NCBI GenBank assembly: GCA_035691285.1
Contig: DASSJI010000065.1
Span: forward strand, 1-24,629
Reading direction: 5' to 3'
From: DATFEN01 sp035691285
Lineage (GTDB): Bacteria; Acidobacteriota; Vicinamibacteria; Fen-336
DNA length: 24,629 nt
Below the pieces are notes generated by a model. The model was not told the origin of the DNA and ran no database searches. It saw nothing but the letters and a program-made list of their open reading frames with translations. Every line of letters starts with the position of its first letter. The first letter of the stretch is position 1. Shown piece after piece: positions 1 to 6,665 of the stretch. Made by a program: the position numbers and the translations under genes.

Positions 1-988
1 CGAGGACCGCCAGGTCTTTCCGCCGCAGAATCCACACGCGCTCGTTCGTGCCGTCGATGAGATAGAGCAGGCTTTGCTCCGGGTCGCGCGAGAACTGCAG
101 GCTGAAGGCGCTGCCCGAACCACCGGTCTGCGGACGGACGAACCGTTCCATCAGATAGTCCCCGTTCTGGCGGAACACCTGGATGCGGTTGCCGCGGCGA
201 TCGGAGGCGTAGATCAGGCCGTCCTTCGAGCCGACCAGGCCGTGCAGCGTCGAGTATTGCTGCGGCGGATTTGCTGGGTCGATCGGGTAGTTGTACTCCT
301 GCGTGTCGTCCGGCGGCTTGCCATACGCGCCCCAGTGGCGCTTGTACTTCCCAGTGGCCGCCTCGTACACCACCACGCGCCTGTTGACGTAGCCGTCGGC
401 GATGAAGATCTCGTTAGTCTTCGGCTCCACATAGAAGTTGGCGGGGCCGCCCAGATGGTCCGGATCGTTGCTGCCCTTGTTGACGCCCGGCTCGCCGATG
501 GTGAGCACGTGCCTGCCGTCCTGGGTGAACTTCATGACGTGGTGGCCGTTGCTCGTGCCCATCCATACGAAGCCATTGTGATCGACGTAGATGCCGTGCT
601 CCTGGTCGAACCAGGTGTAGCCCTGGCCGGGCCCGCCCCAAGCGCGGAGCACCTTGCCGCCCGGGTCGAGCTCCAGCACGGGCGGCGCTGGGATGCAGCA
701 GTCGGCGATCGGCGGTTCGACGGCGGCGCCGATCTCCTGCGGCGTCAGGCTCGACGGCATGTGGATCACCCAGATGTGATCGGCCTCGTCCACGAACAAG
801 CCGCGGATGTCTCCCCAGATCCAGTCGTTGGGCAGCGTCGGCCGCCACGTGGGATCGATCTCGTAGATTGGCAGACTCTCGGCTGTCGGCGACCCGGGCG
901 CAGGACGGGCGTTCGCGCCTTGCGCAAACACCCCGCCCGGCAGGGTGAGACCGGCCGCCAAGGCAGCGAGCATTCTTAGGTGGGTCAT
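1..988 (-). CDS. Secreted NHL-repeat / six-bladed beta-propeller protein (C-terminus cut by window edge)
   Basis: An open frame runs from an ATG at 988 down to base 1 with no stop, so 329 codons are visible and the C-terminus lies outside the window. The N-terminus is a Sec signal peptide: a short basic start, a Leu/Ala-rich core and a likely cut at VFA-QG near residue 23. The mature part repeats propeller-strand units of the NHL/SMP-30 type, for example GIYVDHNGFVWMGTSNGHHV, FYVEPKTNEIFIADGYVNRR and LIYASDRRGNRIQVF, each with a hydrophobic strand followed by a D/N-rich turn. Proteins of this kind (the PAL-like NHL group) are periplasmic or secreted binding proteins or lyases, and no catalytic set can be assigned here. 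A CATAAT-like -10 lies at 997-1002 just upstream and no Shine-Dalgarno is visible. Base composition is less GC-rich than the rest of the window. An in-frame ATG at 973 would remove most of the n-region and is less likely. Confidence 0.8.
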   Translation of the reverse strand, partial: MTHLRMLAALAAGLTLPGGVFAQGANARPAPGSPTAESLPIYEIDPTWRPTLPNDWIWGDIRGLFVDEADHIWVIHMPSSLTPQEIGAAVEPPIADCCIPAPPVLELDPGGKVLRAWGGPGQGYTWFDQEHGIYVDHNGFVWMGTSNGHHVMKFTQDGRHVLTIGEPGVNKGSNDPDHLGGPANFYVEPKTNEIFIADGYVNRRVVVYEAATGKYKRHWGAYGKPPDDTQEYNYPIDPANPPQQYSTLHGLVGSKDGLIYASDRRGNRIQVFRQNGDYLMERFVRPQTGGSGSAFSLQFSRDPEQSLLYLIDGTNERVWILRRKDLAVL

Positions 989-1333
989 CACGCGAGATTA
1001 TGGATCTACCCCGGTTGGCGGCGTTCCAGGGAGGCAGGGACGCCGCATGCGCGGCTTCTACCGTTGGTCGTTCCTGGGGATTCTCAATCCTGTGCGGCCT
1101 CGGGCGGCCGCTCTGCTGTAGGGCGGGCACGATTGTGTGCCCGGATTGTGCTCGTTTGCGGTTAGGCACGACTCGAAGAGCGGGGGCGACGACGCTTCGC
1201 AGGAACGCAGCCTGCCGCAAGGTGAGGGCGATGGACCGGCTCCCTTCGTGGGTCGGTGCGGCGCGTGGCCCTTCCCGAGCGGGAGGCCAACGTGATGTTG
1301 GCCGCCGAGAGCGCCGCGCTGACGGTGCCCACT
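989..1333. other. Intergenic stretch without a recognisable gene
   Basis: About 345 bases separate the propeller gene from the ilvD remnant. Short open frames exist on both strands, but their translations are low-complexity Arg/Pro/Ala strings with no family resemblance. I see no tRNA, no clear terminator, no insertion-sequence ends and no repeat. The right border is where similarity to dihydroxy-acid dehydratase stops abruptly. Confidence 0.5.
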
Positions 1334-1441
1334 GCAGGGCGTGATGGTGCTGAAGGCGCTCGCCACGCCCACGATGGGCTTCTCGAAGTCGGCGTCGCCG
1401 AAGCCCACCGCGCGGAGCATCGCCCGGTTGGGCGCCCGCGC
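1334..1441 (-). pseudogene. ilvD: ilvD (dihydroxy-acid dehydratase) N-terminal remnant
   Basis: Thirty-six codons read ARAPNRAMLRAVGFG, then DADFEKPIVGVASAF, then STITPC. This is the very conserved N-terminal segment of dihydroxy-acid dehydratase, the Fe-S enzyme of branched-chain amino acid synthesis, ending at the cluster-ligand Cys of the TPC motif. The next expected residues (N-x-G/H-L and onward, about 500 more) are absent in all three frames. On the upstream side there is no ATG, GTG or TTG in this frame back into the preceding gene. A partial match to the usual RVT start-region motif appears in another frame, suggesting a frameshift as well. The piece begins just after the SGNH hydrolase stop on the same strand. 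It is therefore a broken gene, either genuinely decayed or cut by an assembly join near 1333. Confidence 0.72.
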
Positions 1442-1484
1442 GAGCTGCGCAGCCGGACCGTGACCCGGGGCGCCGGCGCGGAGT

Positions 1485-2603
1485 CTACTCCGAGAGCGCC
1501 TCGGCGAGGACCCGAGCGACGACGGCGGAGCCGCGGGCGTTGAGGTGCGTGTCGAATACGCCGCTGTAAGTCAGGTGCCCGGCGCCGGCTTCGGCTCGCA
1601 GCGCGGGACCGAGGTCCACGAACTTCGCGCCGTGTCGCTCGCTCGCCTCGGCCACGAGTCGCGGCAGGGGTCCCGACGCGGGGCGGATCGGCGCCCCCGC
1701 GAGGTCAGTGAGTCGGCCGATCAGCGCGTGAACCTTGCACGGCATGTAGGCCACGAAGGGAGCCATCCCCTGCCGGCGTGCCGCCCGTGTGTAGGCTTCG
1801 AGGGCGCGGTCCAGGGAGGCGCGGGCCCGCCGCGAGACCTCGACGCCGCAGTCGGCAACACTCACGGGCACCCGCCCCCCCGTCCCCGTGAACCAGGCGT
1901 TCTGATCGAGGCGCCGCGCGCGCGTGTGCAGCAGGGCCGGAAGCGCCCGCCACGCGTCGGCGCCGGCCTTGAGCAGCGAGCTCTGGGGCACGGTCTCGCG
2001 CAAGGGCCGTGGCGCGCCGCTCCGGACCGCCGCGAGCTCCCGCTCCTCTCGGGCCAGGTCGGCGAGGTCGTTGCCCTCGTAGAAGACGAGAACGGCCTGG
2101 CGAGCGCTCGGCGCCGCGCCATGAGCCGAGAGGAAGAACGCCGCCGCGAGCGGGCCCGAGAAGCTCACGCCGAGGTTCTTGACCCGCCCGCCCAGGCGCT
2201 GACCGAGCAGCGCCGTGTAGAGCTCCGCGTCAGCCAGGTGGCCGAGCTCCACGAACGAGTCGCCCGCGACGACGACCGTCCAGTCGCGGAGCTCGGGAGG
2301 ATTTCGGAAACCGTCGGCGTCGTAGCGAACCTCGACGACCGGTTCGTCCTCCCACGTCTGGTCGTCGAAGCCGGCGAGGCGAAGGGCCGTCCGCACGACC
2401 TGGCCGCGCCAGGCGTCGGGGCCGGAACGCGCGAAGAATGCCTCGCCCACCGGGACGCGCGGCTTTCGGTAGAAGATCGGCCACCGCGCGAGCGCCCGCT
2501 CCTGTCCGGCGATGTCGAGGCCCAGAAGGCGACTCGCGGCCTCCAGGACGCTGCCCGTGACCAGCGCGGCGGCGACGGCGAGGAGGACCCGCCCCTTCAC
2601 CAC
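1485..2603 (-). CDS. SGNH/GDSL-type hydrolase, membrane-anchored
   Basis: This 372-residue protein starts at tandem GTG codons (2603 or 2600). A much longer open frame continues upstream through the tRNA and the opposite-strand gene, but that part is non-coding. Residues 3-20 form a signal-anchor segment (KGRVLLAVAAALVTGSVL). The SGNH blocks are in order: GDSFVELG with nucleophile Ser116, a central NLGVSFSG segment with Gly/Asn, EGND at 176-179, and DTHLNARG at about 351-358 providing the Asp and His. The D-x-H-x-N-x-x-G form resembles AlgX/DltD-like acyl-transfer or de-acylation enzymes more than secreted lipases. The active site is therefore probably periplasmic, acting on an O-acyl group of a polysaccharide or lipid, but the substrate is unknown. 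It lies downstream of tRNA-Leu on the same strand, 42 bases away. Confidence 0.78.
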   Translation of the reverse strand: MVKGRVLLAVAAALVTGSVLEAASRLLGLDIAGQERALARWPIFYRKPRVPVGEAFFARSGPDAWRGQVVRTALRLAGFDDQTWEDEPVVEVRYDADGFRNPPELRDWTVVVAGDSFVELGHLADAELYTALLGQRLGGRVKNLGVSFSGPLAAAFFLSAHGAAPSARQAVLVFYEGNDLADLAREERELAAVRSGAPRPLRETVPQSSLLKAGADAWRALPALLHTRARRLDQNAWFTGTGGRVPVSVADCGVEVSRRARASLDRALEAYTRAARRQGMAPFVAYMPCKVHALIGRLTDLAGAPIRPASGPLPRLVAEASERHGAKFVDLGPALRAEAGAGHLTYSGVFDTHLNARGSAVVARVLAEALSE

Positions 2604-2645
2604 CTGAGGCCGGTCCGCCACTTCGGCGCGACCGCTGAGAGAGGC

Positions 2646-2734
2646 TGGTGCCGGAGGTGGGAGTCGAACCCACACGGAGCTTGAGCCCCTCGGGATTTTG
2701 AGTCCCGCGCGTCTGCCAGTTTCGCCACTCCGGC
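2646..2734 (-). tRNA. tRNA-Leu (anticodon CAA)
   Basis: Read on the minus strand, the acceptor stem GCCGGAG pairs with CTCCGGC, followed by discriminator A and an encoded CCA (2646-2648). The anticodon stem CGGGA/TCCCG closes the loop CTCAAAA, giving anticodon CAA, which decodes UUG. The T arm is GTGGG-TTCGACT-CCCAC. There is a long class II variable arm, as expected for leucine. Every helix closes without mismatch. The length is 89 including CCA. No second copy of the tRNA 3' end was found in the left part of the window, so there is no evidence of an integrated element using it. Confidence 0.95.
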
Positions 2735-2741
2735 CACGCGT

Positions 2742-2747
2742 AGTGTA
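2742..2747 (-). promoter_or_regulatory. Candidate -10 box for tRNA-Leu
   Basis: On the minus strand, TACACT lies seven bases upstream of the mature tRNA 5' end, the usual place for a -10 element whose transcript starts at the tRNA. The same hexamer is the -10 of the carD promoter at 5543-5548. No good -35 hexamer sits 16-18 bases further upstream, so support is limited to position and hexamer. Confidence 0.4.
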
Positions 2748-2865
2748 CGCTAGCCGCCGCGCCGCCACCGGTCCGGGGTTCGGACGCGTGCGGCCGATTT
2801 CAGGACAGAGAGACGCGCGGGATGAACGACTTGCGCGCGGCACGGCCCTTGCTGGCTCGCCGCCC

Positions 2866-4380
2866 GTGAGAACTCGAGTCCCTCTCCCCTCCCTTTTCGT
2901 CGTGGTGCTTCTGACCGGCTCGTGCCGGCCCAAGGAAGAGTCCCGGAGCCTCGTCGTGGTCCTGCCCACAGGCGTCAGCTCGGCCCTGCCGAACACGACG
3001 ACGCAGATCGCCAGCATCAGCGTCCTCTCGAACGTGTACGAGACGCTGGTGGACCTCGACCCCGGCCTCGGCCTGCGCCCTGGGCTGGCCGAGTCCTGGC
3101 ACACGCCCGACGACGGCACGTGGGTGTTCCGCCTCCGCGAGGGCGTCCGGCTCCACGACGGGCGGGCGCTCGACGCCGAGGACGTCGTGCGGAGCCTCGA
3201 GCACGCGCGCAGCGCGCCCTCGTCGCGGCGGCGCGGCCAGCTGGCCGAGCTCGCGAGCGTCGAGGCCGCCGACTCCCGCTCCGTCGTCGTGCGCACCGCG
3301 CGGCCCCTCGACACCGTCGCCACGCGGCTCGCCAACGTCTTCATCTGGGCCCAGGCGGCGGCGGAGCGCCCGCCGCTCGGCACGGGCCCGTATCGGATCC
3401 GCTCCTGGCGCTCGGATGGCGGCGCCGTGCTCGAGGCGTTCGAAGGCCACCGGCTCGGGCGGCCGCCGATCGCCGAGGTCGTCTTCGAGGTCGTTCCCGA
3501 ACCCAACGAGAGGCTGCGTCGGGTGCGCGAGGGCAGCGCGTACCTCGCCGCCGATGTCGCCCCGGCCCTGGCGCGAGGCGTCGCGTCGCCGCGGATCGTC
3601 ACGCGACCCGACGGCCTGCGCGTCGCGTTCCTCACTTTCGACGTGGCGCGGGACAAGAGCCCGCACGCGAGCGCTCCGACCAATCCCTTCCGCGACCGCC
3701 GCGTGCGCCAGGCCGTGGCCCTCGGCATCGATCGCGCCGGGCTCGTGGAGCGGTGGCTGTCCGGACGGGCGGCGGTCGCCGACCAGATCACGACCGCGCA
3801 GGAGCTGGGCGCGTACCAGGCCAGCGTGCCGCGGCGTCCCTTCGACCGCGCCGGGGCCCGGCGCCTCCTGGCGGCGGCGGGCTTCGCACGGGGGTTCGAG
3901 GTGGCGCTCGACTTCGCGGACGACTCCGACGCGCGCTCCGTCGCCCGGGCCATCGCCGCGGACCTCCGCAGCCTCGGCATCGCCGTGCGTCCGCGGCCCC
4001 AGCCCGAGGCCGAGCTCGCGCGCCGCGTCGAGGCGCGCGACAGCGCGCTGCTGCTGCGCTCGTGGACGAGCGAGACGGGCGACGGTCGTGTCTCGTACGA
4101 GAACCTCCTCCACACCCCGGGGAGCGGGCTAGGCCTGGCCAACGCGGGCGGGTACGCGGACGCGGGCCTCGACCGCATGATCCGCGAGGCCGCCGCGCCC
4201 CTCGGAACCGACCAGCGCCGGCTGCTGATGGCGCGCCTCGCGACGAAGGTCGCGTTCGACGTCCCCGTCGTGCCGTTGTACATGATGGCGGACGTGTACG
4301 GCGTCGCGGAGCCGCTCCGGTTCGAGCCGCGTCTCGACGGGCAGATCCGCGCGGCCGAGCTGCGCTGGGCGGCGCCCTGA
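2866..4380 (+). CDS. ABC transporter family-5 substrate-binding lipoprotein
   Basis: This is a 504-residue solute-binding protein of family 5 (DppA/OppA/NikA type), which captures peptides, nickel or other small solutes outside the inner membrane for an ABC importer. The GTG at 2866 was chosen because it gives a compact lipoprotein signal: basic n-region, hydrophobic VVVLL core and LTGSC with lipid Cys20. Earlier in-frame starts run into the tRNA. Family landmarks are VYETLVDLDPGLGLRPGLAE near residues 55-75, WVFRLREGVRLHDGRALDAEDVV just after, GTGPYRI in the middle, FRDRRVRQAVALGIDR in the second lobe, and a C-terminal VPVVPLYMM strand. No permease or ATPase genes are in the window, so it is an orphan receptor. 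It is followed after 20 bases by the class V PLP enzyme, probably one transcript. No clear Shine-Dalgarno precedes the GTG. Confidence 0.88.
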   Translation: MRTRVPLPSLFVVVLLTGSCRPKEESRSLVVVLPTGVSSALPNTTTQIASISVLSNVYETLVDLDPGLGLRPGLAESWHTPDDGTWVFRLREGVRLHDGRALDAEDVVRSLEHARSAPSSRRRGQLAELASVEAADSRSVVVRTARPLDTVATRLANVFIWAQAAAERPPLGTGPYRIRSWRSDGGAVLEAFEGHRLGRPPIAEVVFEVVPEPNERLRRVREGSAYLAADVAPALARGVASPRIVTRPDGLRVAFLTFDVARDKSPHASAPTNPFRDRRVRQAVALGIDRAGLVERWLSGRAAVADQITTAQELGAYQASVPRRPFDRAGARRLLAAAGFARGFEVALDFADDSDARSVARAIAADLRSLGIAVRPRPQPEAELARRVEARDSALLLRSWTSETGDGRVSYENLLHTPGSGLGLANAGGYADAGLDRMIREAAAPLGTDQRRLLMARLATKVAFDVPVVPLYMMADVYGVAEPLRFEPRLDGQIRAAELRWAAP

Positions 4381-4400
4381 CTGCGCTATGCTTCGGCGCG

Positions 4401-5504
4401 ATGACCGGCTGGGACGAGATCCGGCGGGACTTCCCGGCCACGGCCCGCGGCGTCTTCTTGAATGCCGCGGCGGGAAGCCCGGTCCCGCGGCCCGTGAGCG
4501 AGGCGGTCTCGACCTATCTCCGCGAGGCCGGCGAGGACGACCGCTGGCGCCCCTGGCTCGAGCGCCAGGAGCGGGCCCGCGAAGCCGTCGCGGGCCTCGT
4601 GGGAGCCGACGCCGACGAGATCGCGTTCGTCACCAACACCTCGGCGGGCATGAACCTGATCGCGGACCTGCTGGCCGGCGACGGCGCCGTCCTCTCCGAC
4701 GAGCTCGAGTTCCCCACGGTCACCCTGCCCTGGATCCACCGCGGCGTGGCGGTGCACTTCGTGCCTGCCGTCGAGGGCGTCCTGCACCTGGAGTCGTTCG
4801 CGCTCGCCGACGCCCCGAAAGCCGCGACGATCTGCGTCAGCCACGTGCAGTTCTCGAACGGCTGCCGCCAGGACCTGGACGCCTTCGGCGCCTTGAAGCA
4901 GCACCGGCGCCTCGTGGTCTGCGGCAGCCAGAGCGTCGGGGCCTTCCCGGTGGACGTGAGACGCAGCGGCATCGACGCCCTGGCCTCGGCGGGCTACAAG
5001 TGGCTGTGCGCGGGCTACGGCACGGGCTTCGTCTACGTGAGCCGCGAGCTGCTCGAGCGGCCGCCGCGCTCGATCGGCTGGCGCAGCGTCGAGCGCCCGC
5101 TCGAGTACAACAACCGCGAGTACACGCTGCTCGCTTCGGCCCGACGCTACGAGATGGGTTGTCCGGCCTTCGCGAGCGCCCTCGCCCTCGGCGCCGCCGT
5201 CCAGTACGTCACCGGCATCGGCGTCGAAGCGATCGCCCAGCGCGTCCTGGAGCTGAACGCCTACCTCACGGGCCGGCTCGAGCACGAGGGCTTCACGGTG
5301 CTCTCGCCGGGCGGCGCACATCGCTCGGGCGAGACGCTCGTCCAGCTCGCCGATCCCCGCTCCGCCTGCCACGCCCTGCTCGAGCGGGGCATTCACGTGA
5401 CGCGGAAGCCCGAAGGGGTCCGCGTGTCGACGCACTTCTACAACAACGAGGAGGACGTCGACCGCTGCGTCCAGGCGCTCCGGGAGCACGCCGCGACCGC
5501 CTGA
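4401..5504 (+). CDS. Class V aminotransferase-fold PLP enzyme with Asp-to-Cys change
   Basis: This 367-residue fold-type I PLP enzyme belongs to the class V group (cysteine desulfurase / isopenicillin-N-epimerase-like). It starts at ATG 4401, 20 bases after the binding-protein gene. Visible landmarks are FLNAAAGSPVP (19-29), TNTSAGMNLI (78-87, phosphate-binding turn), SHVQFSNG with ring-stacking His148, Gln177 in GSQSVGAFPVDV, and the Schiff-base Lys200 in SAGYKWLCAGYGTGF. In most members the segment before Gln177 is V-D-A-x-Q, and its Asp holds the pyridine nitrogen of PLP. Here it reads LVVCGSQ, with Cys174 (codon TGC) at that place. No reactive desulfurase Cys loop is apparent. Epimerase, lyase or aminotransferase activity are all possible, and the substrate may be linked to the adjacent binding protein. 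Confidence 0.85.
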   Translation: MTGWDEIRRDFPATARGVFLNAAAGSPVPRPVSEAVSTYLREAGEDDRWRPWLERQERAREAVAGLVGADADEIAFVTNTSAGMNLIADLLAGDGAVLSDELEFPTVTLPWIHRGVAVHFVPAVEGVLHLESFALADAPKAATICVSHVQFSNGCRQDLDAFGALKQHRRLVVCGSQSVGAFPVDVRRSGIDALASAGYKWLCAGYGTGFVYVSRELLERPPRSIGWRSVERPLEYNNREYTLLASARRYEMGCPAFASALALGAAVQYVTGIGVEAIAQRVLELNAYLTGRLEHEGFTVLSPGGAHRSGETLVQLADPRSACHALLERGIHVTRKPEGVRVSTHFYNNEEDVDRCVQALREHAATA

Positions 5505-5519
5505 ACGACGAGCTGCCTT

Positions 5520-5548
5520 TTGCCGAGGCGCGCCGGGTCTGGTACACT
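5520..5548 (+). promoter_or_regulatory. sigma70-type promoter of carD
   Basis: TTGCCG at 5520-5525 and TACACT at 5543-5548 are separated by exactly 17 bases, and a TGG immediately before the -10 makes an extended -10. Expected initiation near 5555 leaves a leader of about 65 bases before the carD GTG. The promoter starts 15 bases after the upstream stop codon, so carD is likely transcribed independently of the preceding pair. Confidence 0.65.
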
Positions 5549-5622
5549 AGTCCCTCGGCCGCAAAGAATCCCTTGGCCCACCCAACCGATCCCTACGGCG
5601 AGTAAGGAAAGAGAGGTTTCGC

Positions 5623-6174
5623 GTGGAGTTCCAGGTCGGCGAGAAGGTCATCTATCCCAACCACGGTATCGGCGTCGTCGAGAGCATCCAGTCGCGCCCC
5701 ATCCCGGGGGGGAAGATCAGCCTCTACAAGCTCCGCATCCTCTCGAACGACTCGCGGGTCTGGGTGCCGCAGCAGAACGTCGACGGTGTCGGGCTGCGCC
5801 CCGTGATCACGGCCTCCGACGTCCGCAAGATCTTCACGATCCTCGGTGACGGCAACATCGAGCAGAGCTCCAACTGGAAGGGGCGCTTCAAGGAGAACTC
5901 GGACAAGATGCGGACGGGCAGCCTCTTCGAGGTGGCCCACGTCCTGAAGGGCCTGACCTTCCTCGCCAAGAAGAAGGCGCTCTCGTTCCGCGAGAAGCGC
6001 ATGCTCGACCGCGCGAAGTTCCTGATCACCAGCGAGATCGCCGAGGTCGAGGGCAAGCCGATGACCGCCATCGAAGAGAAGGTGGAGAAGGCGCTCGCGA
6101 AGACCTTCGAGGCCGCTCCCCAGAAGGTGCGGCAGAAGCCGGTCGGCGCCAGGCACAAGAAGTCGGACGCCTGA
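5623..6174 (+). CDS. carD: CarD/CdnL-family transcription regulator
   Basis: This 183-residue protein starts at GTG 5623, preceded by a good Shine-Dalgarno (GAGAGG, 5611-5616). The N-terminal RNA-polymerase-interacting domain begins with FQVGEKVIYPNHGIGVVESI, the family signature, and folds as the Tudor-like domain that binds the RNAP beta subunit. The C-terminal helical domain begins near residue 78 and contains Trp85 in SSNWKGRFKENSDKMRTG, the family Trp that wedges the upstream edge of the transcription bubble. The following LFEVAHVLKGL, FREKRMLDRAK and LITSEIAEVEG helices are typical. It stabilises open promoter complexes, particularly at growth-related promoters. A Lys-rich tail (from about residue 165) extends it slightly beyond the usual 160-165 residues. 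It has its own promoter and is followed by the HU gene on the same strand. Confidence 0.95.
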   Translation: MEFQVGEKVIYPNHGIGVVESIQSRPIPGGKISLYKLRILSNDSRVWVPQQNVDGVGLRPVITASDVRKIFTILGDGNIEQSSNWKGRFKENSDKMRTGSLFEVAHVLKGLTFLAKKKALSFREKRMLDRAKFLITSEIAEVEGKPMTAIEEKVEKALAKTFEAAPQKVRQKPVGARHKKSDA

Positions 6175-6255
6175 CGAGCGGCGTCTCATTCGCGCGGCCA
6201 GGCCCCCCAAGCCTCCGAACTCCGGGCGACGCCATGGCTATCTCCAAACGCTGCC

Positions 6256-6284
6256 TTGACTTCGGGGGATCGCGCGGCTAGACT
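6256..6284 (+). promoter_or_regulatory. sigma70-type promoter of the HU/IHF-PilZ unit
   Basis: TTGACT (6256-6261) and TAGACT (6279-6284) are 17 bases apart and match the consensus at most positions, including the TTGAC core and the first, second and last bases of the -10. Initiation is expected near 6291, leaving a very short T-rich leader before ATG 6304. This placement rules out the in-frame TTG at 6256 as the start of the HU gene. Confidence 0.75.
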
Positions 6285-6303
6285 TTTTTCGTTTTCGACC
6301 CCT

Positions 6304-6651
6304 ATGAACGATCAGTCGCGCAACGCGATGACGAAGGCCGACCTGATCAACATCGTGGCGAAGCGCCTCGACATCACTCAGGTCCAGTCGGGGATCATCG
6401 TGGAAGCGGCTCTCAAGAGCATCGTGACCGCCCTCCAGAACGGCGAGGAGGTGGAGATACGCGGCTTCGGCAGCTTCCGCTTCCGGAACCGCGCTCCTCG
6501 AAAGGGGCGAAACCCGAAGACCGGCGAGAAGGTCGACGTGCCGCCGAAGAAGATCCCCTACTTCAAGATGGGGAAGGAGTTGAAGGCCCTTCTGAACGGA
6601 GAGCCGACCGCGTCCGGCGAGCCCCTCGCCGAGCCGAAGCCTCAGACCTAG
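6304..6651 (+). CDS. HU/IHF-family nucleoid DNA-bending protein
   Basis: This 115-residue protein begins at ATG 6304; an in-frame ATG at 6328 (MTKADLI) is the start seen in many relatives and is an equally fair choice. The HU/IHF domain is complete: N-terminal dimerisation helices (TKADLINIVAKRLDITQ, then EAALKSIVTALQNGE), the GFGSFRFRNRAPRKGRNPKT stretch leading into the beta-arm with the DNA-intercalating Pro71 in GRNPKTGE, and the closing IPYFKMGKELKALL helix. It bends or wraps DNA as a dimer. GFGSF and the long second helix look closer to IHF-alpha/HU hybrids than to a strict HU. A short Pro/Glu-rich tail (about residues 99-115) is extra. No Shine-Dalgarno is visible and the predicted leader is only about a dozen bases. 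The PilZ gene follows after 14 bases. Confidence 0.93.
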   Translation: MNDQSRNAMTKADLINIVAKRLDITQVQSGIIVEAALKSIVTALQNGEEVEIRGFGSFRFRNRAPRKGRNPKTGEKVDVPPKKIPYFKMGKELKALLNGEPTASGEPLAEPKPQT

Positions 6652-6665
6652 CGACGCGGTAGGAC

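Noticed and set aside
1..2734. Genomic island integrated at the tRNA-Leu 3' end
   Set aside because: The tRNA faces the compositionally different left end, but no repeat of its 3' end, integrase or mobility gene was found.
2604..4283. Long open frame on the minus strand continuing upstream of the SGNH hydrolase, giving a 932-residue protein
   Set aside because: The extra part is an Arg/Ser-rich shadow of the binding-protein gene and runs through the tRNA. Only the part from the tandem GTG at 2603 shows a family and a signal-anchor start.
6175..6255. Rho-independent terminator after carD
   Set aside because: The spacer has GC-rich patches but no stable stem followed by a T-run. The T-run at 6283-6289 lies just after the HU promoter -10 and belongs to the next transcript's leader.
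6256..6303. Upstream TTG start for the HU/IHF gene
   Set aside because: The TTG is the first half of the -35 hexamer of a well-formed promoter, so it would not be transcribed. The added residues do not match the family.
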